Notes under the pieces: model-generated
What the model was told of the DNA's origin: nothing
Database searches by the model: none
Seen by the model: only the letters and a program-made list of their open reading frames with translations
Part shown: piece by piece, positions 1-12,311 of the stretch
How the letters are laid out: every line of letters begins with the position of its first letter
Numbering within the stretch: the stretch's first letter is position 1
Translations under genes and position numbers: made by a program
Assembly: GCA_021229015.1 (NCBI GenBank)
Contig: CM037791.1
Coordinates: 55,807,741 to 55,871,740, forward strand
Source of the DNA: Solen grandis
Lineage: Eukaryota > Mollusca > Bivalvia > Adapedonta > Solenidae
Direction: 5' to 3'
DNA length: 64,000 bases

Positions 1-2943
1 AAAAAAATTCATATTTTTTTTATATTTCCATCTCATTTATTTTTCTATTTTTTTTTATCTTTTTTAATATTATCCCTGAGAGAATGTGTTCTGGCAGTCG
101 GGAGTAAAATTTCATATATATATCAGTATAAAAAAAAAGGGGAAAAATACAAAAAAATAATTGGAGGCCACTTTATTTAAATTTTGGGCCCCAATTTTTT
201 TCATTAATTTCGACGAATTTTTGGTTTGCAAATTTTCCCGGGCCAAGGTGGGGCCATGCTTATACTTTAAACCCCGGGTTTAAAACTCTCCCCTTTATTA
301 AAATTTATTTGGGCAAAAAATGAATTCAAAGTAATAAAATTTTAGTTTTTCTGAAATTTTTACAAACATGAAATTTACTGTCGCGTTTGGAAAATCTTTA
401 CAGTAAAAAAAAGCCCCTTTTATTTGCTCCCAAAAAATTTTTAAAAGGGGGACTGGAGACTCCCTTTTTGGGAACTTGTAAAGGGTTTTTTTAATTTACT
501 TGTAAAATTTTTTCCCTTAAATTAAAAAAATTCAAGGTTTTGTGGGCACAACAGAATTTTCATTTTCATTTTTTGTGCTATGCAAGCCCTCCTTTGATGA
601 CTGTTTGATTTATTATATCGAAATAGGTGAGAATTATGGGTTTTAAAACCTTTAAATTTGGGGAAACCAACCCTTACTGGTAAAAACAGTTAATCAAATG
701 TTTTTTCATTTAAAAATGTAAATTTTTTTTTTGATAAAAATAAATGCTTGCTTGCATATGTTTTATAATCTCTACTGAATCTGCTGGGGTTTTTTTTTTT
801 CGTATTGGCCCCCCATGGGCGGAAGCCCGAATGCCTCCGGCAAGGCCAAAAAAAAAAAATAACTGAAGCAGCTAAATCTCAGAAGAGATTAATTTTTGTC
901 GAAATTTGCTTAAAAGAAAAAAGGGTTAAATATTAATTATCAGTTGTTGCAAAAAAACAATTACTGCCAAAATTTTACGGGTTGGTGATTTTGCCCAATT
1001 TATACAAAGAAAAGATGAATAATTTTTTTAGTTTATTCTATATGATAATTTTTCATTTTTTTTCCTTTAAATCTGAGAAACTGATTTAATTCATTCCTTT
1101 TTTCTTTCTTTTTTTCACAAAACCCCTTTTATAATTTGGGTAACAAAGAAGTAAAAGAAGAAACCCAAAGGGTTTACCATAAAATATGGGAGGAACCACT
1201 TTTTTTTAACCCAAAAAGACATATAGTGGTTTTATAAAAACACCTAGGGTAAAACGTGCTTTTTTTGGGGCCATATATGAAATTTTTAATATATGGCCCA
1301 AAAGTGCCCCTTAAAGACATATAGGAGTAACCATTTGGTTTTTCCCCAAAATTTTATAGTGGTTACTTATGGACACCTTGTGCAGGAGTATTTTTTTAAA
1401 AGACATATCTAGTAATTTTGGGTTTTTTTCTTTAAAAAGACATGCATTAAATTTTTTGGGACAGCCCCCCTTTTCCAGACACGGGTTAGTGGCCCAAAAC
1501 TGTTTCCAAAAAAAACAAAACAAAAAAAAAAACTTAAAACGAAATATATTAAATAATTTCCCATTAAACGGCGGGCTGGGGACAAGCTTTACAGCCCGTT
1601 TAAAGGGACCAACATGGTTATTTTCATAAACCCGCAAAAACGCATAATTTTAACATCAAAAACAAAGATGGTACGGAAATCTCTTTTTTTTAAATACTAA
1701 TAAATAAAATTAATTTTAAAATTTACGGGCAAGAGCTGAAAAAAATAAAACATTCAAAATTTCCCGGGAAAATTATACAATTGTCTTTGAAAAGACGCTC
1801 TCGGGGTTGGGGGCGGCTTTAGGGATACATCTTTTGTTTCTTTTTCATTTTCTTTTTAGTCATCTTATTTTTTTTGGGGAAAGGATTATCATCGAGATTG
1901 CCAAATTGCTAGAGAAAAATTTTTTAAATTATATCTAAAATTTATTTATAGTTTACAAAAATCATAAATATATTTTTTTATTTAAAAGGGTTTTTCCATT
2001 AAAATTTTTGTTTGATATTGCGGGCGAGGTAATCCAAAGTTATCGCCCCTTTACAAAATTTCTCCTTTTTGCAGTTGTGCGATGAAGGGGGAGTACTTTC
2101 TGAATTTTGTCCCCGTAGCTTCCAAAGGGGGAAAATAAAGGGGGGCTTTTGCTGTGAAACATCATAATCTCCCCAAAATTTTAATCATTTTCTGTCGGGG
2201 TTTTTTTTTTGTTTTTTCTGTAAAATAAGTTTGGGGTCTAAAAGGGAAACCTAACTAGAAACCTTACAAGCGGGGCGACTTAGTTTAAAATTTAACCCTA
2301 ATGTAAGTTTTTGGTAAAAAGGGTTAGTTCCCTTTTACAGACATCACACTTAATGAAATTAATGCGTCCAAAAAAGGACAATGGGAACAGAAAATAATTT
2401 GTAAAAACATCAAATAAAAAAAATTTTGCAAGGGATCCCAGTAATCTCTACGGAGATCCATTTGGTTTTTTTTTTTTAAATTTGGCTTCCATGGACCCAG
2501 GGAGGCCAATTCGAAAAAAAAAAAACCCGGAATGGATCTTGGGAAAGTTAATGATCCCCAGAAGCCCTTGATTTTAAGGAACTGGTCAGCTTTTTTTCAA
2601 AACCCAAATGAACCAAGATGATTACTTTTTCCCTTTCAGAACTTCATATTCCCGTTTGAAATTATGTTTTTTAAATCTATTAGATAAAAGTCCCCTAAAT
2701 GTTGTCCATTGCCCCGGGTTGGGTCCAGTGGAAACATGCCCGATAGCTAATTAAAGGTTTTTGGGTTTTCGAGCCCCACTGGGAAAAAGGGAAATGTCTG
2801 TGATAATTTTTTAAAAAAGTCAATGAATTTTAAAAACCTTTTTATAAAAATTTAAAAAATTGATGAAACCCCTTACTTACAGACACAATGAAAATTCGCC
2901 ACCCCAGTTGCTACATAAATTTGTGGTAAAATTTTTTTTTCAG

Positions 2944-3645
2944 AATTTTTGGCCCAGTAATCTTAAAAAAGGAAATCATAATTGCTAGGATAGGGCCTGC
3001 CCTTTTTGTGTAAAGTTTTAAAACCCAAGACAAACTTCGTGAAGTCCGGAAGGGCGGTTTAAAACAGATGTGGGTTTGGGTGTGGGGGGGGGGCTCCAGA
3101 ACTTTTGAAACTATTTGGGGCCCTCCATTCCCCTGCATGAAGCATAATGAAGGGGGTTAAATTTTATTTTGATCATGTGCCCGGAAGGGCCCTTTCCCCC
3201 AAAGAAAGATCCACTTGTATAAACAAAATTTGGAGGGGGAAACTTTTAAAATAACCTTTTTTGATCCAAATGTTAGGATCCAAAACCCCCGGGAAAAATT
3301 TTAAAAGGAATCATTTAATCGAGACAAAACCCTTTAAAATTTTTGCCATGTAAAAAAGGGAAAATTTTCCCCCATTTTCTTGTACCCCCCCCGGAATGCC
3401 AAAAAACGTGAAACATTTTGACCTGTGAGTGAAAATAAACCCAAGTGATTTTGCCCCTTTGCCGCAATGATTTAATGCTGTGTGACAGTGAAAAATATAG
3501 GGCGAGCAGATGAGGGTACAATCCTTTTGAAATGGATGAGAAGGACCCATTTGTTTGACGCACGGGGGGTTGAAATTAAGGGGCTCAAGTTAACAAGAGG
3601 GGAGGCACAAAATGCCCTGAAACAAAAAGAAAAAGGGAGCTCCAG
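2944..3645 (+). pseudogene. Degraded copy of zinc-finger gene exon A
   Basis: It corresponds to 57731-58409. The acceptor '..tttttcag' just upstream and the donor 'ctccag|gtaagg' at the 3' end are both preserved. Internally the frame is shifted repeatedly by extra g/c/a/t bases, so the first C2H2 finger cannot be read through. I interpret this as consensus error, not pseudogenisation. Confidence 0.85.
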
Positions 3646-5924
3646 GTAAGGGCTTGCGGCTATTTTATCACACTTGGGTTTTAATAAAATTTGGGAAATT
3701 TACATCACAAAACCGGGGTTGAAAAATTCCTCAAACCCCATTCGTGCAGGGCAATAAAAATTTTTAGAGCTTTTCTTTTTATTTTAGTTTGACTATTGAA
3801 AGCCCTTTGAACCCCTGTATTGCAGTCCCATTGTGTGGGTTTTGGGTTGCAGCTTTGGTTTAAAAAAGTTTTGTTTGCAAGTTACATCAACCATACTTTC
3901 TCGATAACTATCCGGGTATTGCCTTGAAATTTTATGACTAGTTCAGGGGCATCAGACAACCAGGTAGATAACTCTTAAACAAATTTCTACAAAAAATGAC
4001 CCCTTTTTGATTTTTTTGGGGTTAAAGTTTTGGGCATGCAATGAAACATCTTTTAACTGTTCGGGGGTTATCACTTTGATGGAAGGAAATTGCTGAAATG
4101 GCTCCTTTTTAAACTTAGAAATTTTGGTTGAATTTTTAAAATGAAAAGTTTTTCCATGCTTTTTTCTCGGTAACCTTGCATAGTTTTGTTTTAAAAACTT
4201 CTTTAATATGTTCACTGGTATCATACATAAATACTTTTGTATAGGGGACAGATAGTTTTTGACTGAAATAATGCAGGGTGTGGCATTTTTGACATTTTGG
4301 TTAAATTTTGGGCATGCTTAAATTTGGAAAAGTTTTTATGCAAGCTATATCCAGTTTTTTAAACTCAGGGAAAAAGGTTTTTTGTTTTTGTCGAAAAATT
4401 TAAAAGGGGTTCAGGGGCATCAAAAAACAAGGAGGATAACTCTTTGATTAGTTTTTAAACCAAATTTTTGGGCCTTTTCTAAATTGGATATTTTTATTTA
4501 AAATTTTTGGGATGCATTTTTTTTTATGTTTTATCTCATTTAAATAGGTAAAGGGAAATTTATTTTAGCCCTTTTTTTAAACATATCGGGGGATCAGAAA
4601 TACAAAATAAAAAATTTTTTGACTGTTATACATGGGTAAAAAATTTTTAGGAAATTTTTCCTGAACTTAGGGTTTTTTGATTGCCAAATGCTTTCATTCT
4701 AAATAAAAAATATAAAAAAATTTCTAAAATCAGGATTTTTAAATTTTTTTTTTTTTCCAACTTTTACCCATGTTATTAAAATACAGGGGTTTTTTAAGGG
4801 CAAGAATTAAAATAAAATTTCATTTGATTTTTTCCCCCAAGCATTTCGAAAAGTTTAGCATGCTTTCCCCTTGGGCAGCTGTTGTTCTTTGGTTTTTACT
4901 ACCTTAAAAAATTTTTAAGTGTGAGGGTTTGGAAGGTTTAAAATTAAAATTTTAAAAACCCCGCTTGAAATTCCGAAGGAAATGGGTAACCATTTAGAAA
5001 AATGTCCCGTTCTAACTGGGTTTTAAAAATTTTGTTGGGATTTTGCAGATTTGCTGACTTTTAATTAAATACAGTTAGAAGATTGTTTTACATCTGTCTT
5101 TCAACATACCAGTACTTGAATGAAAATAAAAATTTAGGAAAAAAAGGTACAGTTGAACAAAAAATTACTTAAAAACGGGAGAAAATTTGGGACAAATAAT
5201 TGAAAGGTTTTTTAAAAAAAAATTTTGTAAAAATTTTTTTGTTAAAAATCAGGGATCTATAGTAATATTTCATAAAAAAGGTTTTTGTGTTTTAAAATTT
5301 TTATATCTTAAAAAAATTTTTTAAAAGTTAGTGTTTGAAAAAAAGAGTTTGAAAAAAAATTTAAAAAAATTACTAAGGATCATCAAAAGTATGGTTTTTT
5401 CGCGTAAGTCTGATTGAACGTATAGGGAAACTCCCCCCTTTTTTTTTCTCTGTTTATTTCTGTAAGTTTGGCTCAACTGTTCTTTCCCCGTTTAATTTCC
5501 ACTATCCTTTAAAATATCCACCATAACTTTCTTTCAAACATGTAAAAAAAATAATGTTAAAATGAAATTATGTTTAAGGGAAGCTTTATAAAAAATGTTC
5601 ATCCCCCCGGGCCTCTCAGGGTTTTGGGCCCTTTTTAAAAGGTTTTAAAAAAAAAACCCCCTTCTTCCCTCCTAAAAAGTTCATGGTTTGGATCAGGACA
5701 AAAAATATTTGATGATGGACTAAGAACTGTCTCTATCAAACAAATATCATTTTCTCAAATTTCTAATAAAATTTATTTGGGGAGGGTTTTAAAACTAGTT
5801 TAAAAACAGTTTTGTTTTCAAAAAATCAAATGGTTGGGGAAATAAATTTTCTTAAATGGAAAGCATAAAGTGAGGAGAGACAGAGAGAAATCATCTAAAA
5901 GGAATTATCTCATTTTATTGACAG

Positions 5925-7004
5925 GTTTTGTTCCACTGGGCCCCAAAAATCGAGGCCCCAAACCCGTTGCAGCGTTGGGGAAAACAGTCATTTTATGAAA
6001 TGCGAGTGGCACAAAAGTCAGCTTCTAATGATATAGATTGATAAAGGGGTTAAATAATGGCTGCAACAAGGGGGGGTTTAAACCCGCAGAAAAAAGCGGT
6101 GTGTAATGTAAATGTTCAAGTTGAAACTTGAAACACCTTCTGAAGTAACCACAGTCATTGAAGAAACTTGTTTTTTTCAATGCTTTTGAGATCTTCCACA
6201 TTCTCCTACAAAAAACTGGTGATAAAAAAATTTTGAGAAAAAAATTCCAAGAACCCTTTTACCTCCCGTTATGAAAAAAAGAAAAGGGCCCGTTAGGAAG
6301 AGAAAATTGACATCCAAATTAAAATATGTTTGGAACTGACTGGAGTGCGAACAAAAAACCAAGGTGGAATTTGACAAAAATGAAAAAGACCTTCAAGTTC
6401 CTTCAGAAAAATGAAAAATAAAGGAGTATATTAAATTTTAAATTTTTTTAATAAGGGGTAATGTTTTAATTGTTAATGGTACTGGGAAATTTTGGGTTTA
6501 TCAGCAGAAAGGGGAAAAAAAGTGCTCAGCCAAAATATTGTTGGGGCTCAATACAAAAACCCACATCTGAAACATTTAAAATGAAAAGGGAAAAAAAAAG
6601 CAAAAAGGAAAATTTACCAAATTTAAAAAGAAGATATCTTACTATTCCAAACAAAATTTAAAGAAAATTAAATGTTTGGGTTTAAAAAAAATAATGACAA
6701 ATTTTTAAAGTGTATAATAGTTGATAATTTCCTCTAAAGAACAGGTTTAAAGGGGGATTAGAGTAAAAAAGAAACACCCCCCGTCAGAGAAACACAAATT
6801 TTCAAAGGGCAAAGGAAGAAAAGAACCCCGAGGGCCAAAGGTGGGGCTGCCTGATACAAGAGGGAGATAACAAATGTCCAACATGTGGGAAGGTTTGGGC
6901 TAGAGCTATGGTCAGTTTCATAAGCGATTCATTCCCAAAAAACGAGACGCCATTCATGTGTGAGGAATGTGGGAAGGAGTTCAAACCAAGGGAAAGCCCC
7001 AGCA
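5925..7004 (+). pseudogene. Degraded copy of zinc-finger gene exon B
   Basis: It corresponds to 60463-61618. The acceptor 'ttattgacag' and the donor 'gtaagt' (7005-7010) are conserved, and the two CxxC zinc-finger knuckles are recognisable near 6868-6990. It runs without interruption across the position where the clean copy has a 100-N gap. That makes it a direct witness of what lies in the gap. Frames are broken by homopolymer errors. Confidence 0.85.
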
Positions 7005-7706
7005 GTAAGTAACAGTTGAACCTGTATTACTATTAGCAGCTACCTTTTTTAAAGGGTCAACATGTATTTTTTTTATATGTTTAAAAACTTTATTTAAGGG
7101 GGCAAACCCCCTGGAAACGGGCAGTTAATTTTTTTATCTTGTTTTCCCTTGCCTTTACTGCTTTTTAAAAACAGGGTTTTTTAGTTTGTACCCGCCAATT
7201 TTAATCCTGTCATTGTTTTTTTTTGATTTTTACCATGTTTTAAAAACCCTATTTGATATCCCCTTTTTGATGTAGTTTGAACCCCAATTTAAAAAAATGC
7301 ACAAGGCCCCTGGGTTTAACCCCCAAACCCACCTTTAAACCCCGCTTTAAAGCTTTCCCCACATGAAAAAATCAAAAAAAACAAAACCCCGGGGGTTTTA
7401 AAAACCCCAAATTTTGAGGGGCTATTAAATGACCAGGAGGGGCCCCCTTTTTTTTTTTTTCCCGTACTTTCATTAGATGACCCCTTTGCCCCAGTTTAAG
7501 CCTATCCCAAAATCATATTTAACCTTTAAAGGGCCAGTGAAAAGCCGAATTGTAATAAATGCAATCCTTATCCGGTAATACTGAGGGGCAAGCGACTTCA
7601 CAACCCTTGTTTTTCCTCGTGGTCTTTTATATAATATTTAAAATTGGTGCAGTAAGGGTTTTAGGCTGTAAATCAATGAACATTTATTTGATCAGGACTT
7701 TGGTAT

Positions 7707-7943
7707 TAACCCCCTTCCCCCATATACCCTTTTGACGCCCTCAAAAGGTATCCCCATAAAGCCCGTCTGCAGAAAAACCCCAGTTTTGTCCTTAACCAAA
7801 TTTTAATTTTCAAAATTTCCATTTCCAGACCAGAGGAGGGAGCGAAAAGCATAAAACCTGATCACCCGGAGGTTTTCTCGCAGGGTGTTTTGGTTTTTTT
7901 GTGTTCGCATGGGCTTTTCATGGTTTTTTCTATTGGGGAAAAA
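7707..7943. mobile_element. Degraded copy of the 234-bp TTAA MITE
   Basis: Counterpart of 62297-62530. The 'ttaaccc' left end is recognisable and the right end reads approximately 'ggggaaaaaaggttt'. Confidence 0.7.
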
Positions 7944-7974
7944 AGGTTTAAATTTTTTAAATTTTTTAAACCCG

Positions 7975-8300
7975 TCCCCGGGGGCTGAGTGGTTTGAGTG
8001 GTTTGCCCCCGGGGAAGGGAAAGGGGGTGGGTTTGGGTCCAGGCCCTGACAAACCCAAAAAGTAAAAAAAAAAAAAAATTTCTAATGGTAATAGCTTCTT
8101 GGGGTTGGCCCTTTGCATATAAGGGTTGTTGGGGAGGACTGGTTTGGGCCCGGGGTCAGGGTTGGGGGACAGGGTTTTTGGTAATTTATGCCAATGTCTA
8201 TGGCGGATACTACATTTTGGCAGCACTATAAATTTTTTTAGTAGGGCTTTTTCCCCCAAAAGACAGAAAAACTGTTGGTGGGAAAGTTTAACCCAAAAAA
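7975..8300 (+). mobile_element. Degraded copy of the tRNA-derived SINE
   Basis: Counterpart of 62554-62856. The A-box-like 'ggctgagtgg' survives at the left end and 'gtttaaccc' at the right end. Confidence 0.75.
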
Positions 8301-8329
8301 ACAAAAATTAATTTTTTAATGATCAAATT

Positions 8330-9255
8330 TTCATAAAAATATCCCCGTGTTTATAAATTCCCCGTGATCATAAAATATCAGTGTTGATAAATTCCCCGTG
8401 ACATAAAGAAAATCCCGTGTTGTTAAAAAACCCGTGATCAAAAAAGATCTCCAGTGTTGTTTTAAAAAACCCGTGATATTTTTAAAAAAACCAGGGGTTT
8501 TTTAAATTTTCCGTGATCATAAAGATTAAACCAGGTTTATTAAAAATTTCCGGGGATTTTATAAAGGATATCCCGGGTTTTTAAATTCCTGTGATAAAAA
8601 AGATACCAGTGTTTATAAATTCCCGGATCATAAAGAAAATCCAGAGATGATGAATTCCTGTGATAAAAAAGATTCCAGTGTTGTTAATTCCTGTGATCCC
8701 TAAAAATCTCCCGTGTTGTTTAAAATTTCCGTGATATAAAGAAACTCCAGTGTTTTTTAAATTTTCCCGTGATCATAAAGAATCCAGTGTTAATAAATTC
8801 CCCGTGACATAAAGATCTCCCGGGTTTTTAAATTTTCCCGTGATTTATAAAGATATCCAGTGTTGTTAAATTCCGTGATCATTTAAAAATACCCCTGGTT
8901 GTTAAATTCCCGTGAAAAAAGATACCCTTTTGTTAAAATTTCCCTTTTAAAATTAAAAATATCCATGTTGATTAAAATTCCCGTGATCCTAAAGATTTAA
9001 GTGTTGTTTAAATTTCCCGTGATCATAAAATTCCCGTGTTGTTAAATTCATGTGAAACATAAAAAATATCCCGTGTTGTTAAATACCCGTGGGTCATAAA
9101 GATATCCGTGTTGTTAAATTCCTGTGGTCTAAAGATATCCATGTTTTTAATTCCTGTGAAACATAAAAACCGTGTTTTTTTAAAATTTCCCGTCATAAAA
9201 GTTTTCCAAATGTTGTTAAATTTTCCCTTTATCAAAAAGATATCCCTTTTTGATA
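8330..9255. repeat. Degraded copy of the 35-bp satellite
   Basis: Counterpart of 62880-63955. The units 'gtgatcataaag' and 'ccagtgttgttaaatt' alternate with many base errors. The array is about 150 bp shorter than the clean one, so either copy number differs or units were dropped in the consensus. Confidence 0.8.
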
Positions 9256-10070
9256 GGATCAACACTCACCCCCGATAGCCCTTTTAAAAAAAAAAATTTG
9301 TAAAATCAAGAAAATTTCAAAGGGAAAAGTTTTGATTTTTGACTTGCCCTAACAAAATTTTTTTTTTGGGTTTTGGGAAAGTGGGAAATTTTTCACCCCC
9401 GTTTAAAATCTCCCCAAACCCTTGGGCAGGGGCCCCATGCTTTGGGCCCATTTTTACGTTTAATTTATATACAAACCAAAAATATTGCAAACAAAATTAA
9501 AATCGTTAAGGTTTAAAAACTCTTTTTATTGAAAATATCCCTGTAACTTCAAATTTTCCGTGATTTCGAAAATATCAAATGTAGGGAAATTTTTTGTGAA
9601 AATGATTCATGGGACCGAAGTTCACTGCCCTTAAACCCTTTTTCCCGGGTTAGTGACCTTAAAATTTTTCACATGTGTTCAGTTTTAATAAAAAAACTGT
9701 TGAATTACATTTTTATTTAAACAAATTTGGGAAAAAAAATGAGATTTTAGGATGTTTTTGCCCGGTTTTGGCGCTGCTTTTAAGGTGTTTTTTTTTTTCG
9801 GGAATTTTTGGGTTTTTTTGAAATTAAATGTATTGATTTTTAAAAAAATTTTCCCGGAAGACCAAGTTTATTTGACTTTTTTGCAAAATTTTTTTTGTTC
9901 AAAGAAATGATTTTGGGTTAATTAGGCCAAGGGGGCAAACCGGTGAGGTAGTGCATTGTGGTGTAGGAAAAGTCTTGGCTCAAGTTTTTGTGGGTTTTTT
10001 TCATTCCTTAACTTAGTAATAACATAAAAAAGCATGTAATTTATTTTCCCTGTCCAAATACATGTTTATG

Positions 10071-10143
10071 ACATGCTGAGACATTTACCTAACAAGCCCT
10101 ATGAAGACTGCAAACTTTCACTTTGCCAGAGGCTTTTTAAAGG
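10071..10143 (+). CDS. Possible next exon of the zinc-finger gene (degraded copy)
   Basis: The frame starting at 10073 reads MLRHLPNKPYEDC followed by KLSLCQRLF. It has the layout of a C2H2 finger end and linker (R-H-linker-KPY) followed by a C-x4-C knuckle with a conserved F. The preceding exon (clean copy, ending at 61618) stops in the middle of a finger after 'KEFKTKACLA' and needs an H-x3-H pair next. The codon before M reads as Asp where His would be expected, which could be a base error. A donor-like 'ggtaaa' follows at about 10145. No clear acceptor is visible in this poor-quality sequence. Confidence 0.45.
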
Positions 10144-10199
10144 GGGTAAACTAGCCATTTTATTTTTGTGGTTTCATAAATTTTGCAAAAAGGGTGCAA

Positions 10200-10860
10200 A
10201 TGCATGCCTAAAAAAAAAAAAACCCAAAAAAAAAAAAAAGGTAAAAAAAAAAATAAAACAAAAAAATAAAAAAATTTTTTAAAAAAACCCCAAAAAAACC
10301 AAAAAAAAAAACTTTAAAAAAAAGAAACCCTTAAAAAAAAAAAAAAAAAAACCAAAAAAAAAAAAAATTAAAAAAACAAAAAAAAAAAAAAAAAAACCGA
10401 AAAAAAAAAAAAAAAAAATTTTAAAATCAACAAAAAAAAAAAAAAAAAAATGAAAAAAAAACAACCCCCCCCCCCCCCCCCCCCCGGGTTTTCCCCCAAA
10501 AGAACCCCCCCCCCCCCCCCCCCCCCCGGTCCCCCCCCCCCCCCCCCTACCCCCCCCGGGAAAACCCCCCCCCCCCCCCTGGCCCCCCCCCCCCCCGGGC
10601 CCCGGGGGGGAAAAAGCCCCCCCCCCTAAATTTTTTTTTTTAAGACCAAGGGGAAACCCCCCCCGGCACCCCCCCCAAAATGTTTTTAAAAAACCCCCCC
10701 AAAAGAACAACCCCCCCCTTTAAACCCCCCCAAAAACCCCCCCCCCACAAAATGAAACTGCGGTAACCCCCCTTTCCCAACCCCCCCCCCTTCCCCCCCC
10801 CAAATCCCCCCCCCCCCCCCCGATTCCCCCCCCAAGATTTGGGGGGACCCATTAAAAAAT
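10200..10860. repeat. Poly-A / poly-C homopolymer block (probable artefact)
   Basis: Long A runs to about 10460 are followed by long C runs broken by short 'gggg', 'aaaa' and 'tttt' tracts to about 10830. Glycine- and phenylalanine-rich open frames on the minus strand are products of this composition and are not genes. The block lies close to the contig end at 11090. Confidence 0.8.
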
Positions 10861-11090
10861 TTCTTCAATGTTTTTCCCTTTTTTTACAAATTTTTTCGAA
10901 GGGGTTCCCCCAAAATATTTGCAATTCATTCTCCCTTCCTAATGTACAAAAAAAAGGAATATCACAAAATTGCAAAAAAAATTTAAGGGTTAAGGTGGTT
11001 CCCTGGCAAGGGAAAGAAAAAAAAAAATTCCCAAAATCTTTTTCCAAAAATTTTCCCTTTTAAAATTTTTTAGTACCCAAAAGGTTTCCC

Positions 11091-11190
11091 NNNNNNNNNN
11101 NNNNNNNNNNNNNNNNNNNNNNNNNNNNNNNNNNNNNNNNNNNNNNNNNNNNNNNNNNNNNNNNNNNNNNNNNNNNNNNNNNNNNNNNNN
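11091..11190. other. Assembly gap (100 N)
   Basis: Exactly 100 Ns separate error-ridden sequence from clean sequence. A round 100 suggests a gap of unknown size placed by a scaffolder. Confidence 0.99.
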
Positions 11191-11954
11191 TAAAGCAAAC
11201 ATTATCATTAATACAAAAAAATTCAGGACTTCTCAACAGTAACTATTTTATATTTGGAGTATATGAAAAATACAAAAACAAAGATAGTTAAACAATATTA
11301 TTTTTAGAAGTTAAAAGATACATTTTCCTATGTAAAATGAAACAAATTTTACCAAACTGTCAATCAATGATGAATAGCTTAAAATTTGCTTGGGAAATTT
11401 ATAAATCTGCAATAATAGCAATGCAGAAAGAGAAAGGTGGTTAGTTGTAAGAATTTTGTCTCAAATTCCTTAACTGATATTTAATCCAAAACAAAACAAA
11501 AGAAAATGAAATCTTAATCACGACAACTCATCCATAGAAAATATATATTTGGTGAATATGTTCCCTCCCCCCCTTTTTTCTGTTTGTTTTTTTTCAATGT
11601 TTTTGTTCTTTTTTAAGAACCTAATTATTTAAGGTGTGGAGTGGGATGGCCTCGACCCACACACACCTTTTGACGAGGAAAATAAATGGGGTGACTCTGT
11701 TTATAGGGACCTGATAAAATACAGATGTTTGAACAGTCGCCATATTGTAATTGCAATATGGCGACTATTCAAACGTCTATAATGTAGAACAGACATATGC
11801 AGCATATGGTGAATATGTCTTATGTGTAGAACTTGCTAATATTTTTTTTTTTCCAAATTAATAAGAATGAAATTAATTGTTTATTGTATTATTTTCCTCT
11901 GGAAAATCAACATATTTATTTGATGTAAGCATTTGAAGTGCAAGAAATATAACA
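11191..11954. other. AT-rich non-coding stretch
   Basis: Clean, AT-rich sequence with no convincing exon. The only structure seen is the palindrome at 11723-11778. Confidence 0.6.
11723..11778. repeat. 56-bp near-perfect palindrome
   Basis: The left half 'agtcgccatattg' is mirrored by 'caatatggcgact', and the outer arms 'agatgtttgaa' and 'ttcaaacgtct' also pair, with about two mismatches per arm. It could form a long hairpin or cruciform. It may be the remnant of a small inverted-repeat element. Confidence 0.85.
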
Positions 11955-12310
11955 ATTTAAAGCAGTTCGTTTACAAGTGGTCATTGTCTAAGAATTTGAT
12001 TTTAATTTTATGTGTGCATTACGTCTATCAACAACCATCTACAGACGCATGGTCACTCAATACAAAATCCAATGATTGTAATAAAAAATAGGCGTTTTTA
12101 TCAAGAGCAATAGCGTGACGAACGGTATTGAAGCTATATGTAGAATAACAAAACCTTTGTCTCGTATGCCGTCACATAATAGATTACATTCCCTTATCGT
12201 GCGTGCGCTCACTCTACAGGCTGAACTTACGAATTTGCTACCCGTAACTGGTGAAGACACCATGTTGCGGAACGTGCACCTGCTTTGGGGATACCGAATT
12301 TCATATTTAG
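11955..12310. repeat. Dispersed repeat, copy 1 (paralogue at 47800-48085)
   Basis: It shares with 47800-48085 the segments 'ggtcattg.ctaagaattt', 'catctacagac.ca', 'acggtattgaa' (47.9 kb: 'acagtattgaa') and 'ctggtgaagacaccatgttg'. It is unclassified. It ends where the 3' end of the minus-strand LINE begins, so the LINE may have inserted into it. Confidence 0.7.
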
Positions 12311-12311
12311 A

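Larger units (their letters stand above)
1..9308 (+). other. Degraded second copy of 54891-64000 (assembly duplicate)
   Basis: Base 1 aligns with 54891 and about 9308 with 64000, collinear and in the same orientation. Every landmark recurs in order: two hairpin MITEs, both zinc-finger-gene exons, the inverted intron repeat, the 234-bp MITE, the SINE and the 35-bp satellite. The copy differs mainly by lengthened homopolymers and by single bases replaced with a neighbouring run, in coding and non-coding sequence alike. Reading frames are therefore broken everywhere. This looks like an unpolished contig or haplotig rather than a biological duplication. Nothing in it should be annotated as an independent gene. 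Confidence 0.93.
9309..11090 (+). other. Continuation of the degraded contig past the duplicated part
   Basis: This sequence follows the degraded satellite directly but has no match inside the window, because its clean counterpart would lie beyond base 64000. It is AT-rich with the same homopolymer damage. Apart from the exon-like stretch near 10073 and the low-complexity block after 10200 I see no genes or known repeats in it. Confidence 0.7.

Noticed and set aside
1311..9265. Many open frames of 60-112 codons in the first 9 kb
   Set aside because: They lie in the degraded duplicate. Their clean counterparts at 54.9-64 kb do not preserve these frames, except for the two zinc-finger exons, which are treated there.
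10279..10868. Glycine-rich and phenylalanine-rich open frames on the minus strand
   Set aside because: They are direct translations of poly-C and poly-A runs in the damaged contig end.
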